Of a DNA stretch of 64,000 nucleotides, positions 51,089 through 60,612 are shown in pieces. The notes beneath the pieces are model-generated. The model worked only from the letters and a program-made list of their open reading frames with translations. It did no database searches and was not told the DNA's origin. The stretch is from Salidesulfovibrio onnuriiensis (GTDB lineage Bacteria; Desulfobacterota; Desulfovibrionia; Desulfovibrionales; Desulfovibrionaceae). A program made the position numbers and the translations under genes. Each line of letters opens with the position of its first letter. The stretch's first letter is position 1. The stretch covers positions 665,001-729,000 of the forward strand of contig NZ_CP040751.1 in the NCBI RefSeq assembly GCF_008001235.1. Direction: 5' to 3'.

Positions 51089-53182
51089 ATGAAGATATCC
51101 ATCAAGGTCAAGATCATCGCAGGGCTATTGATACCGATCATCTGTGCCGTGGCGGTGATTTTTTTCATTACCGCCTACAATATCCAGAAAAACTCCATGC
51201 GCATGTTCGTGCATGCCACGGGCAAGGAGCTGCTGCAGATCGACAGCAGCCTGACCCTGTTCATGGATGAGGCGAAACGCAATACGACCATGATGGCCCT
51301 GGATGATCGCGCCTTCCGCGTGGACGAGATCACCACCAACTACATGGGTTCGGAACAGCAGCCCACCAACGAGCCCTTCCCGGGCGACACTGTGGGCGCG
51401 GAACTGCGCCAGCTCTACAAGGCCATTCTCAAGAGCCATGCCGCCTACAAGGACGCCTACATCGGCACCAAGAACGGCGGATTCATCATCGGCGGGGACG
51501 ACCCCATGCCCACCGGCTATGACCCGCGCGAACGGCCCTGGTACAAGGTGGCCGTGGCCACCCCGGACAAGGCTGCCCTGTCCGAAGCCTACGAGTCCAC
51601 CAACGGCGAGGCCATGGTCAGCACGGGCAAGGCCATCGTGAACAACGGCCAGATCCTGGGCGTCGCGGCCATGGATATTTCCCTGGGCAGCCTGACCAAC
51701 CGCATCAAGGCCATCAAGCTGGGCGAGCGCGGTTTCATCATCCTCATCCAGGACGACGGGAAGATCATCGCCAACCCCAAGGACGAGGAAACCAACTTCA
51801 AGAACGTCGAGGAACTGGGGGACAAGAACTACCGGAGCATGTTCAATTCCAAGGCGCAAACCCTCGAAGTGGAAATGTTCGGCAAGGAATATGTCGCCAA
51901 TATCTTCACCTCGCCGGGCCTGGGCTGGAAATTCGTGGGCATGGTGGAAATGGATGAGATCATGGCGCCGGTGTACAGCACCCTGTGGGCCATTTCCCTG
52001 GCCTTCCTGGTCAGCCTGGTCATCATCGTCGCCTTTATCTGGATATTCATCGATCTGGTGGCCGTAAAACCCCTGCAGACCGTCGTGGGCTTCCTGGGCG
52101 ACATCGGTTCCGGCAAGTACGACGGCCGCGTGGAACACAGCCGTGGCGACGAGATTGGCGTGATCTTCACCGCCCTCAACGACATGTCTTCCACCCTGGA
52201 GGACAACATCAAGGAAATCACGGCCAAGACCGCCGAGGCCGAAAGCAAGGCCCGGGCCGCCGAACTGGCCACCGCCGAGGCCGAGGAGGCGCGGCTCAAG
52301 GCCGAAAGCGCCAAGGCCGAAGGCATGCAGCAGGCCGCCTATCAGCTGGAGGCCGTGGTGGAAGAGGTCAACCGCATCACCGAGGTCATTGCCCAGCAGG
52401 CCAACGAGATCCGCAACGGTACGGACGTCCAGCGCGACCGCATCCAGACCACGGCCACGGCCATGGAAGAGATGAACGCCACCGTGCTGGAAGTGGCCCG
52501 CAACGCCAGCGATGCCGCCGCCCAGGGCCAGGAGGCCAAGGCCAAGGCCATGAACGGCGCGGATGTGGTCAACCAGTCCGTGAAGGCCATCAACTCCATC
52601 GAGCAGCAGGCTTCCGAGCTCAAGGCCAACATGGGCGAGCTGGATGAAAAGGCCAAGGACATCGGCAACATCATGAGCGTGATCACCGATATTGCGGACT
52701 AGACCAACCTGCTGGCCCTCAACGCGGCCATTGAGGCCGCCCGTGCGGGCGAGGCCGGACGCGGCTTCGCGGTGGTGGCCGACGAGGTGCGCAAGCTGGC
52801 GGAAAAGACCATGACCGCCACCAAGGAAGTGGGCGACTCCATCGAGGCCATCCAGTCCGCTGCGGACCGCAACGTCTCGGCCATGGAACGGGCCGTGGGC
52901 GACCTGGGCCACGCCACCGAGCTGTCCAACACCTCGGGAAGCGTGCTCCAGGAGATCGTGCAGGGCGCCGAGCAGTCGGCCGACCAGATCCAGAGCATTG
53001 CCACGGCGGCCGAGGAACAGTCCGCGGCCTCCGAGGAAATCAACCAGTCCATCGACGAAATCAACAGCATTGCCATGGATACGGCCAAGGGCGTTGCCGA
53101 AACCACGGACGCGTTGCAGAAGCTGACCGATCAGGCCGAACGCCTGTCCCAGCTGGTGCAGGAGCTCAAGAGCGTGAAATAG
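51089..53182 (+). pseudogene. Methyl-accepting chemotaxis protein with an in-frame amber codon
   Basis: An intact transducer except for TAG at 52700-52702 (codon 538 of 697). Layout: TM1 (about 10-30), a Cache-type periplasmic sensor (about 40-290, with DGRERPWYKVA-like YDPRERPWYKVA and GVAAMDISL), TM2 (about 295-320), HAMP, then the cytoplasmic signalling hairpin. The stop falls within the most conserved part, [21 protein letters not shown], where TAG replaces the expected CAG (Gln). Downstream the frame continues perfectly to EELKSVK-like LVQELKSVK and a terminator. Either a recent nonsense mutation, a sequencing error, or amber readthrough. GGGGAG precedes the ATG. Confidence 0.88.
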
Positions 53183-53202
53183 CTCCGGACAAAAGACGGA
53201 AT

Positions 53203-53238
53203 AAAGGCCGGGTGCGCATGCGCCCGGCCTTTTTGTTT
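53203..53238 (+). terminator. Rho-independent terminator of the chemoreceptor gene
   Basis: AAAGGCCGGG and CCCGGCCTTT enclose a GC-rich centre (53203-53232), followed by TTTG. It lies 20 bp after the chemoreceptor stop. Confidence 0.85.
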
Positions 53239-53253
53239 TCCGGGATCAGCCGG

Positions 53254-55494
53254 TTAGCCGCACTTGGTGAAAGCGCAGGATTTGCAGATGTGGCAGCCTT
53301 CTTCGAAGACCAAGGGGTCGCCGCATTCCGGGCACAGCTCCTTGACCAGGGAATTGGTGCCGTCGCTCAGGTGTTCGCCCTGCAGGTAGCGGTTTTCGAA
53401 CACGTAGGCGATGGCGTCCGGGATGGACTTGACCAGGTGCTTTTTCATGAATTTGGGGTTCTCGCCGCCGATGCCCTTGAGCTGGGAGACGATTTCGCGC
53501 ACTTCCACGCCCGAACGCAGGGCCAGGGAGACAAGCCTGCCGATGGCCTCGGCCTTGGCCGTGATGGACCCGCCGGACTTGCCGATGGTGGCGAAGACCT
53601 CGAAGGGCTTGCCGTCCATCTCGTTGACGGTCAGGTAGAGCACGCCCAGGCCGGTTTCCACCTTGTGGGTGAATCCGTAGATGACCTCGGGGCGGTCGCG
53701 CACGATGCTTTCCTTGGATTTGTCCTCGCCCTTTTCCTCTTCCTGCTTGCCGCCGGTGCACAGCACCTGGGAGGCCTTGCAGCCGTCGCGGTAGACCGTG
53801 ACGCCCTTGCAGCCGTATTCGTAGGCCTTCCAGTAGATTTCCCAGATGTCGTCCTGGGTCGCCTCGTGGGGCAGGTTCACGGTCTTGGACACGGCGTTGT
53901 CCGTGTATTTCTGGAAGGCGGCCTGCATCTTCAGGTGCCACATGGGCTCGATGTCCATGGCCGTGACAAAGACGCGCCGGATGTTCTCGGGCAGGAAGTC
54001 CATCTTCTGAATGGTGCCGGTCTTGGCCACCTCTTCCATGAGGGATGCGCTGTGGGCGTCGGCATCCTTGAGGGCCTTTTCGAAATGGGGGTTGGTCTCC
54101 ACCAGCCTGTCCCCGTCCATGACGTTGCGCACGAAGCTCAGGGCAAAGAGCGGTTCCACACCCGAGGAGCAGCCGCCGATGATGGACAGGGTCCCTGTGG
54201 GGGCGATGGTGGTCACGGTTGCGTTGCGGTAGGGGCCCAGGTTGGCCTTGCCGAACACGGATTCCGCGTAGGCAGGGAACGGGCCGCGTTCCTTGGCCAG
54301 CTGCTTGGAGGCGGAACGGCCTTCCTCCCGGATGAATTTCATGACCCGTTCGGCCAGGTCCACGGCCTTCTGGGAGTTGTAGGGAATGCCGAGCTGGAAG
54401 AGCAGGTCGGCCCAGCCCATGACGCCCAGGCCGATCTTCCGGTTCCTGCCCACGGTCTCGGTGATCTGGGGCAGGGGATAGTTGGAGGCGTCGATGACGT
54501 TGTCCAGGAAGCGCACGGAAAGGTGCACGATGCGCTTCAGTTCGTCCCAGTCCACGTCTCCGTCGTTTTCGGGCGTGTAGGCCAGGCCGAGGTTGATGGA
54601 GCCCAGGTTGCAGGCCTCATAGGGCAGTAGGGGCTGTTCGCCGCAGGGGTTGGTGGATTCCATCTCCCCCTGGGCCGGGGTGGGGTTGTCCCGGTTGATG
54701 CGGTCCAGGAACACGATTCCCGGGTCGCCGGACTCCCAGGCCTTGCGCACCAGGATGGAAAAGACCTCGCGGGCGTTGAGGGTGCCGGTGGCGTGACCGG
54801 TGTTGGGCGCCGTGAGCTCGTAGTCCGCTCCCTTTTCCACCGCCTGCATGAATTTTTCGGTCAGGCCCACGGAGAGGTTGAAGTTGTTCAGTTCGCCGTC
54901 GCGTTCCTTGGCCTTGATGAACTGCATGATATCCGGGTGGTCGATGCGCAGGATGCCCATGTTGGCCCCGCGCCGGGTGCCGCCCTGCTTGATCTGCTCG
55001 GTGGCGCAGTTGAAGATCTTGAGGAAGGAAAGCGGCCCGGAGGCCACGCCGCCCGTGGAACCCACCACGGAGTCCTGCTGGCGCAGACGGGAAAAGGAGA
55101 AGCCCGTGCCGCCGCCGGATTTGTGGATCATGGCCGCGTGCTTGACCGCGTCAAAGATGCCTTCGATGGAATCCTCCACGGGCAGCACGAAACAGGCGGC
55201 CAGCTGCCCGAGCGAAGTGCCCGCGTTCATGAGCGTGGGCGAGTTGGGCAGGAAGCGGTACGAGGTCATGAGGTCATAGAAATCGCGGGCCAGCTGGGGG
55301 GCCTTGCAGGTGGATTTCTTGTATTTGCGTTCCTCGTCGGCAATGCTCGAGGCGACTCTCCAGAAGAGCTCCTTGTGCGTCTCGTACGGGATCCCCTGCG
55401 TGTCCTTTTTCAGGTAGCGACGGTGCAGGACTATCTTGGCGTTTTCGTTGATGATCGGCTCCGGCAAGTTGGCCGGTGTTTTTACTTTGCGCAT
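53254..55494 (-). CDS. nrdJ: Adenosylcobalamin-dependent (class II) ribonucleotide reductase
   Basis: NrdJ makes deoxyribonucleotides with B12 and works with or without oxygen. The 746-residue protein shows the active-site loop NPCGEQPLLPYEACNLGS (Cys, Asn and Glu of the radical chemistry), SGGGTGFSFSRLR, and the C-terminal zinc-like CxxC pairs in LCPECGDPLVFEEG and CHICKSCAFTKCG. That tail is typical of the bacterial class II group and supplies reducing thiols. AGAGG precedes the ATG. There is no NrdR box that I can trust upstream. The B12 need matches the cobD fragment at the left end. Confidence 0.96.
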   Translation of the reverse strand: MRKVKTPANLPEPIINENAKIVLHRRYLKKDTQGIPYETHKELFWRVASSIADEERKYKKSTCKAPQLARDFYDLMTSYRFLPNSPTLMNAGTSLGQLAACFVLPVEDSIEGIFDAVKHAAMIHKSGGGTGFSFSRLRQQDSVVGSTGGVASGPLSFLKIFNCATEQIKQGGTRRGANMGILRIDHPDIMQFIKAKERDGELNNFNLSVGLTEKFMQAVEKGADYELTAPNTGHATGTLNAREVFSILVRKAWESGDPGIVFLDRINRDNPTPAQGEMESTNPCGEQPLLPYEACNLGSINLGLAYTPENDGDVDWDELKRIVHLSVRFLDNVIDASNYPLPQITETVGRNRKIGLGVMGWADLLFQLGIPYNSQKAVDLAERVMKFIREEGRSASKQLAKERGPFPAYAESVFGKANLGPYRNATVTTIAPTGTLSIIGGCSSGVEPLFALSFVRNVMDGDRLVETNPHFEKALKDADAHSASLMEEVAKTGTIQKMDFLPENIRRVFVTAMDIEPMWHLKMQAAFQKYTDNAVSKTVNLPHEATQDDIWEIYWKAYEYGCKGVTVYRDGCKASQVLCTGGKQEEEKGEDKSKESIVRDRPEVIYGFTHKVETGLGVLYLTVNEMDGKPFEVFATIGKSGGSITAKAEAIGRLVSLALRSGVEVREIVSQLKGIGGENPKFMKKHLVKSIPDAIAYVFENRYLQGEHLSDGTNSLVKELCPECGDPLVFEEGCHICKSCAFTKCG

Positions 55495-55650
55495 GAAGAA
55501 ACCTCTGATAGGTGTTTGAATTAAATGATTATTTTTATTGAAAGCATGTGCGAATCATTCCTACCTAGAGTTTTTCTAGACTACAGGAGTTGACAAAAAA
55601 AAGCCAGTCCCAAATGGAACCGGCCTGAAGATTGTCATGTTTGCGTTCGG

Positions 55651-56949
55651 TTATTTTCGGAGCACGAAGAACTCGTACCCGTAATACCCCGGGTATTTTC
55701 GAAACAGGGCGATTTCCCGGCGGTTGCCCTCCAGCACGGCGCGGCCGTCCGGGTCGAGGGCATATGTTGCTTCCAGCCCTTCCATGTGTTTTTCCAGGTC
55801 GTCGTAGAAAAAGTGCCAGCATTGCTCCGGCAGGGGGAAATGGTCCAGGATCTCATACCGTTGCCGTTTAATGGCCTTGAGGTTGTCCTCCACGTTGCGC
55901 ACCGCGGGGTAGCACTCTTGCCAGAAGGCGCGGAGATCCTCGGGCGGATTCTCCCTATGCATCACCGCTTCGCTGACCACCAGACAGCCGCCGGGCTTGA
56001 GGAAGCGTTTCCAGTGCTCCAGCGCCGCGTCAAAGCCCATGATGTAGGCCGCACCCTCCGACCAGATCAGGTCAAAGGATTCGGGGTCGAAGGGCAGCGC
56101 GGCCATGTCGGCCTTGACCGTGGTTAACCGGTTCGTGACGCCCAGCGCCCGGGCTTTCCGGTTCACCTCGTTCAGGTAGGGCTGGTGGATGTCCGTGGCC
56201 GTGACGCGCCCTCCCGATATCTGGGCCAGCTCTACGCTGGTCACCCCGCTGCCGCAGCCGATCTCCAGGATCCGGGGTTTGTCCGGCAGGCCCTTGCACA
56301 TGGTGAAGGCCTTTGTGGTGTCCACGCCGCTCCCGGGTCCTTTTCTTTCCAGCCCTTCGAATATCTTGAAGAATATTTCCATGAATCGTTCTGTGGTTTG
56401 TTGTAGTTTGAGCGCTTCCTGCGGGGCCGCGGCCCAGGATCGGATCAGGTCCCGTTCCGTCTTGGGAATGCGCAGGCACTGGAGGAATTGCTCATGCTTC
56501 TCCGGGTTCAGACGTTCGAAATCCTTGTGCCAGCGACGCATGTCCGCTTCCGAGAATCCGGCCTCAGCCAGCAGCGAGGACCAGGTGGCGCGGTCCATGG
56601 CGCTGCGTTCCTCCTCAAGCAGCTCGGGCCTGCCCAGAAGACCCGCCACCAGTTTCTGCTGGTGGCGCAGTGCCTCCATTTCCTCGCGCAGTTCCGCGAG
56701 CCGATTCTCCAGCGTTCCCGCCAGCTCGGAATCGCCCTGCGAATCCAGGATGCGGCTGATATCCTTGAGACGCAGGCCCGCCTCGCGAAAGGCGCAGATG
56801 GAGCGCAGCCGCCGGGCGTCCTGCTCCGAGTACTGCCGGTAGTCCCCCTTGGCATGCTGCGAAGGGCTGAGCAGGCCGATGCTGTCGTAGTAGAGCAGGG
56901 TGCTGCGTGAGAGTCCGAATTTCCGGGCCAGTCTGCCGACCGTGTACAT
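55651..56949 (-). CDS. MerR-family regulator fused to a SAM-dependent methyltransferase
   Basis: A 432-residue fusion. Residues 1-75 are a MerR winged helix (MYTVGRLARKFGLSRSTLLY, YDSIGLLSP, YRQYSEQDARRL). A coiled-coil dimer helix follows (about 80-120). From about 215 there is a class I methyltransferase with motif I ILEIGCGSG, DIHQPYLNEV, and FDLIWSEGAAYIMGF. Its target is unknown. The gene follows an SRPBCC gene after 14 bp, probably in one operon. ATG 56949 with AAGGGG upstream is chosen. MerR-methyltransferase fusions sense or modify small hydrophobic molecules in other bacteria, but no ligand is shown here. Confidence 0.9.
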   Translation of the reverse strand: MYTVGRLARKFGLSRSTLLYYDSIGLLSPSQHAKGDYRQYSEQDARRLRSICAFREAGLRLKDISRILDSQGDSELAGTLENRLAELREEMEALRHQQKLVAGLLGRPELLEEERSAMDRATWSSLLAEAGFSEADMRRWHKDFERLNPEKHEQFLQCLRIPKTERDLIRSWAAAPQEALKLQQTTERFMEIFFKIFEGLERKGPGSGVDTTKAFTMCKGLPDKPRILEIGCGSGVTSVELAQISGGRVTATDIHQPYLNEVNRKARALGVTNRLTTVKADMAALPFDPESFDLIWSEGAAYIMGFDAALEHWKRFLKPGGCLVVSEAVMHRENPPEDLRAFWQECYPAVRNVEDNLKAIKRQRYEILDHFPLPEQCWHFFYDDLEKHMEGLEATYALDPDGRAVLEGNRREIALFRKYPGYYGYEFFVLRK

Positions 56950-56963
56950 GGTTCCCCTTTTGG

Positions 56964-57443
56964 TCAGGCCCGCGTTTCTCTGCGCAGGCATTCGCCGGTT
57001 TCAAGGTAGTGGTTGAGGTTCGCTTCCAGCCATTTGATCTGGCCAGCATACGCACCTTTATCCAGGTTCTCAACGAGGCTGCGTCCCAATTCGTCCAGGC
57101 TGGTGTGCACCTGCCGCCAGACGAGACGCGTGGCCCGGCCTTCCGGGTGCAGGGTGATGCAATAGCGCATGGCGCGGCTGGGATTCATGCGCACGAACTC
57201 GATGGCCTGTCCGGGCTCAAACCTGCTGACCATCCAGGTGTCCTTGCCGCCCATGCCCGGATACCACGTGCGGAAGACGCAGCCGTCTTCGGCATGGCCC
57301 GAGTCGGCCCAGACCAGTTCGCATTCCCACTGGTCCAGCCAGTCGTACTCGCGTACCGGGCAGAGCAGGGGAAAGACGGTCTCCGGGGTTGCTTGAACGA
57401 TCATTTCCTCAGTCAGTTCACGTCGTACCGTGTTTGTTTGCAT
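56964..57443 (-). CDS. SRPBCC-family (START-like) protein
   Basis: A 159-residue single-domain protein with the helix-grip pattern of SRPBCC/polyketide cyclase proteins: ATPETVFPLLCPVREYDWL, then WECELVWADSG, TWMVSRFEPGQAIEFVRM, and a long C-terminal helix. It likely binds a hydrophobic ligand. It is the first gene of a two-gene operon with the MerR-methyltransferase, so it may bind or present that enzyme's ligand. AAGGAG precedes ATG 57443; a longer reading to 57533 is rejected. Confidence 0.85.
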   Translation of the reverse strand: MQTNTVRRELTEEMIVQATPETVFPLLCPVREYDWLDQWECELVWADSGHAEDGCVFRTWYPGMGGKDTWMVSRFEPGQAIEFVRMNPSRAMRYCITLHPEGRATRLVWRQVHTSLDELGRSLVENLDKGAYAGQIKWLEANLNHYLETGECLRRETRA

Positions 57444-57624
57444 GGTGTTCTCCTTGGGTTTGCGGGAACCGTATGCAGGGTGAAGCCGTAGACAGGTCAA
57501 GCCCCGGGCAAGGAAATTCATTTGCCGCCTCATCCAGTGATTTACGTTGAAAAGGAATTATCCTATAGGGGGCGCGAGGAGAGGGAACCGTTCTGTCCAA
57601 CCGCCATGCAAAGGTGCCAGCATC

Positions 57625-58797
57625 ATGCGTATTTCTGAAAGACTTGCGAGGATCAAGCCGTCCGCGACCCTGGCCGTGAACGCCAAGGCCCAGGAACTCC
57701 GCGCCCAGGGAAAGGAAATCATCAGCCTTGCCGTGGGCCAGCCCGATTTCGGAACCCCCAAACATGTGGTGGAGGCCGCCAAGGCCGCCCTGAACGGGGG
57801 ATTTACCCGCTACACTCCGGTGCCGGGCATTCCCGAACTGCGCGATGCCGTGGCCGGCTATTACGGCCGTTTCTACGGAGCCAAGGCCACAGGGGACAAC
57901 GCCATCATTTCCAACGGCGGCAAGCAGGTGCTCTACAACCTGCTCATGGCCCTCGTGAATCCGGGGGACGAGGTGCTCGTGCCCGCACCCTACTGGGTCA
58001 GCTATCCGGCCATGGTGCAGTTGACCGAGGGCGTTGCAGTCATCGTGCCCACCAATCCGGAAAACAATTTCCTGGTTTCCGTCGCGGACCTGGAAAAGCA
58101 CCGCACCGCCAAGACACGCGTTCTTATTCTCAACTCGCCGTCCAATCCCACGGGCTGCTGCTACACCCAGGCGCAGCTCGACGAGATCGCCGAATGGGCC
58201 CTGGCCAACGACGTGTTCATCATTTCGGACGAGGTCTATGACCGCCTGGTGTATGCCCCCGCCGAACCGGCCACCCTGTCCAGGTTCTACGAGGTCCACC
58301 CCGGGCATTGCGCCATTGTGGGCGCCCTGTCCAAGTCCTTCTGCATGACGGGCTGGCGCATGGGCTGGGCCCTGGCCCACGAGGATCTGGTCAAGGCCAT
58401 GATCAAGATCCAGGGGCAGTCCACTTCCAACGTGTCCTCCTTTTCCCAGAAGGCGGCCGTGGTGGCCCTGGAGGGGAGCTGGGACATTGTCGAGGAGATG
58501 AAGGTGTCCTTTGTGCGCCGCCGCGACTTTGCCTATGACATCATCACGGGGTGGGGCGCGGTCTGTCCCAAGCCGGACGGAGCCTTCTACCTTTTCCCTG
58601 TGCTGGACAAGTTCTTTACCAAGGATGCCCCGGACTCCGCGGCCATGTGCACCAAGATCCTGGAAGAGGCGGGCGTGGCTCTGGTGCCGGGCTCTGCCTT
58701 CGGCGACGACCGATGCATCCGTTTTTCCTATGCCGTGGATGACGAGGTGCTCAGGGACGCCCTGACCAGGGTGGGCCGGGTCCTCACGGGCAAATAG
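57625..58797 (+). CDS. Class I/II aminotransferase (aspartate aminotransferase-like)
   Basis: A 390-residue PLP enzyme of the AspC/AlaA-like fold group I. The PLP Lys is in ALSKSFCMTGWRMGWAL. Asn and Asp ligands are in SPSNPTGCCYT and IISDEVYDRL. The N-terminal ISLAVGQPDFGTPKHV is typical of group Ib aspartate aminotransferases. Upstream GGTG is weak; ATG 57625 gives the family start MRISERLARIKPS. The substrate may be aspartate, alanine or an aromatic acid. A terminator follows. Confidence 0.9.
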   Translation: MRISERLARIKPSATLAVNAKAQELRAQGKEIISLAVGQPDFGTPKHVVEAAKAALNGGFTRYTPVPGIPELRDAVAGYYGRFYGAKATGDNAIISNGGKQVLYNLLMALVNPGDEVLVPAPYWVSYPAMVQLTEGVAVIVPTNPENNFLVSVADLEKHRTAKTRVLILNSPSNPTGCCYTQAQLDEIAEWALANDVFIISDEVYDRLVYAPAEPATLSRFYEVHPGHCAIVGALSKSFCMTGWRMGWALAHEDLVKAMIKIQGQSTSNVSSFSQKAAVVALEGSWDIVEEMKVSFVRRRDFAYDIITGWGAVCPKPDGAFYLFPVLDKFFTKDAPDSAAMCTKILEEAGVALVPGSAFGDDRCIRFSYAVDDEVLRDALTRVGRVLTGK

Positions 58798-58815
58798 ACA
58801 GAATTGCCGTCAATC

Positions 58816-58850
58816 AAGGGCGCTGCACTCCTGTGCAGCGCCTTTTCATT
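58816..58850 (+). terminator. Rho-independent terminator of the aminotransferase gene
   Basis: GGCGCTGCAC (58819-58828) and GTGCAGCGCC (58833-58842) form a perfect stem, followed by TTTTCATTTTT. Confidence 0.88.
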
Positions 58851-58938
58851 TTTCCCGAAACCACCTATGAAATATCCGGATTTCTTGTCCTGGCCACTCT
58901 GTGCTAGGTTGGCCGGAACGCGAACACGAGAGACGGAA

Positions 58939-59421
58939 ATGCGAAAGATATTGTATTTGGTTGTGGTTCTGGCGCTGGCGGCCTGTGCGGACAATGCGGG
59001 GCTGAGCTCCATGTTGCCGAAAAAAATAGGGGAATTTGCCCTGGAAAAGGTGGTGTCCGGCCAGGACGCCCTGTTGCAGATCAACAAGCTGCACGGCCAG
59101 GCCATCTTGGCCCGGGACGGGGTTGTCGCCACCTATGCGGGGCCGGGCAAGCCGCTCATGGTCTGGATTTCCCGTGCTGGGAGCGAGAAGGAGGCCCGGC
59201 GTCAGGCCGGGGAGATGGTCCACCGCATGTACGAGAATCCCGAATCGCCGTTCACCTGGCGGAAGCGGATGGATTTCAACGGGGTGCCCGTGTATCCGTT
59301 CGCGGGTATGGGCCAGGTGCATCTCATTTTTTACCGGGCCGATCTGGTCTGCTGGCTGTCGGTCCATGAGGGGCAGGAGCGAGAAGCCCTGTCCGCGTTC
59401 ATCCCGATGGAGCGTCAATAA
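58939..59421 (+). CDS. Hypothetical small lipoprotein
   Basis: A 160-residue protein with a signal peptide and lipobox LAAC (Cys16 from MRKILYLVVVLALAAC). The mature part has no family I recognise. It contains IGEFALEKVVSGQDALLQIN and GVPVYPFAGMGQVHLIF. It precedes mutM by 5 bp and so probably shares its transcript. ATG 58939 follows GAGACGGA; the longer reading from 58804 would add a segment inconsistent with a lipoprotein leader. Confidence 0.78.
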   Translation: MRKILYLVVVLALAACADNAGLSSMLPKKIGEFALEKVVSGQDALLQINKLHGQAILARDGVVATYAGPGKPLMVWISRAGSEKEARRQAGEMVHRMYENPESPFTWRKRMDFNGVPVYPFAGMGQVHLIFYRADLVCWLSVHEGQEREALSAFIPMERQ

Positions 59422-59426
59422 AAGCC

Positions 59427-60248
59427 ATGCCTGAATTGCCGGAAGTGGAAACCATAGCCCGGGGCCTGCATCGCAGCCTGCAGGGGCGGCGCATCGAATC
59501 CGTCGATGTTTACTGGGAGGGCAGCGTGCACAACGAGCAGCCTGAATTCCTGGCGCGCGTGCAGGGGCGGGCTGTCGTGCGGACCCACCGCCGGGCCAAG
59601 CTGTTGCTCATGGACCTGGAAGGCGGCATCCGGCTGGCCTTTCATCTCAAGATGACCGGCCGGGTGGTGCATGAGGCGGAACGCGAACGGCAGCCTCACG
59701 ACCGGGTTCGCTTTACCCTGGACAATGGCTCGGTGCTCACCTTTGCGGACGTGCGCAAGTTCGGCTACGTGCGCGCCTTTGCGGATCGTGAGATCGAAGA
59801 GTGGAAATTCTGGCGGACGCTGGGGCCGGAACCCCTGGAGGCCAGCGCGGAATCCCTTGCCGAATCCGTGCGCGGGCGGGCCGCCCGCATCAAGGCCCTG
59901 CTGCTGGACCAGTCTGTTGTGGCCGGTGTAGGAAACATCTATGCGGACGAATCGCTCTTTCGGGCCCGTCTTCGCCCCGATTGCAAGGCGTGCTGCATTC
60001 CGTATGACAGGCTGGTTGAATTATTCAATCATCTCAAGGAGGTTCTCGAACAGGCCATTGCCGAAAACGGCAGTTCCATCCGGGATTACGTCAATGCGGA
60101 CGGCGATGCCGGGGCCTTTCAGAACAGCTTCAACGTGTACGGGAAAAAGGGGGAATCCTGCCCCCGGTGCGGTTGCGGGCTTACTGCCCGGAAGGTGGCC
60201 GGGAGGACCTCCACCTTTTGTCCGGGATGCCAGGAAGACGCATTTTAG
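59427..60248 (+). CDS. mutM: Formamidopyrimidine-DNA glycosylase (Fpg/MutM)
   Basis: MutM removes oxidised purines such as 8-oxoguanine and nicks the DNA. The 273-residue protein begins MPELPEVETIARGL, with Pro2 the nucleophile and Glu3 the general acid. LLDQSVVAGVGNIYADES is the helix-two-turn-helix region, and the C-terminal zinc finger reads CPRCGCGL and CPGCQ. The length is standard. It is preceded by the lipoprotein gene in the same direction. Confidence 0.96.
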   Translation: MPELPEVETIARGLHRSLQGRRIESVDVYWEGSVHNEQPEFLARVQGRAVVRTHRRAKLLLMDLEGGIRLAFHLKMTGRVVHEAERERQPHDRVRFTLDNGSVLTFADVRKFGYVRAFADREIEEWKFWRTLGPEPLEASAESLAESVRGRAARIKALLLDQSVVAGVGNIYADESLFRARLRPDCKACCIPYDRLVELFNHLKEVLEQAIAENGSSIRDYVNADGDAGAFQNSFNVYGKKGESCPRCGCGLTARKVAGRTSTFCPGCQEDAF

Positions 60249-60612
60249 GCGACCGCAACATCTCCAATCGCATGGTTGTGGTCTGAATGGGAGATCGTGC
60301 TACGAAATGTTTTACCTGTAATATGTCTTGCGCATGTTCGCAGACTCAAAGCGCAAGGCGGCATGGTCGTTTTCTCCCGTTCCGGGCGGAAGGCGTGCTG
60401 AAATAACCAGTTTGAATAATTGCTATTATTTTTGTGTGGCATTTGCCCGTTTTACGGGTATGTTTTTATGAGGGATTTAAAAAATAATGCAAAATAAATA
60501 TTTGAAATAAATTATAAAATTTAAAGCTTAGATTTTTTCTAGAGTTTTATTAGAAAATTCGGCCCGTCCAATATCAACATGTTGGAACAGAAGCCTGGAA
60601 CGAGGAAAAACG
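60249..60612. other. AT-rich intergenic region between mutM and murJ
   Basis: About 360 bp, distinctly AT-rich in its second half (60410-60550). It contains a CCCG-TTTTA-CGGG hairpin near 60446-60458 followed by TATGTTTTT (possible terminator) and long A/T runs with TTTAAA-type palindromes. It likely holds the mutM terminator and murJ promoter; no clean -35/-10 pair could be fixed. Confidence 0.5.
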
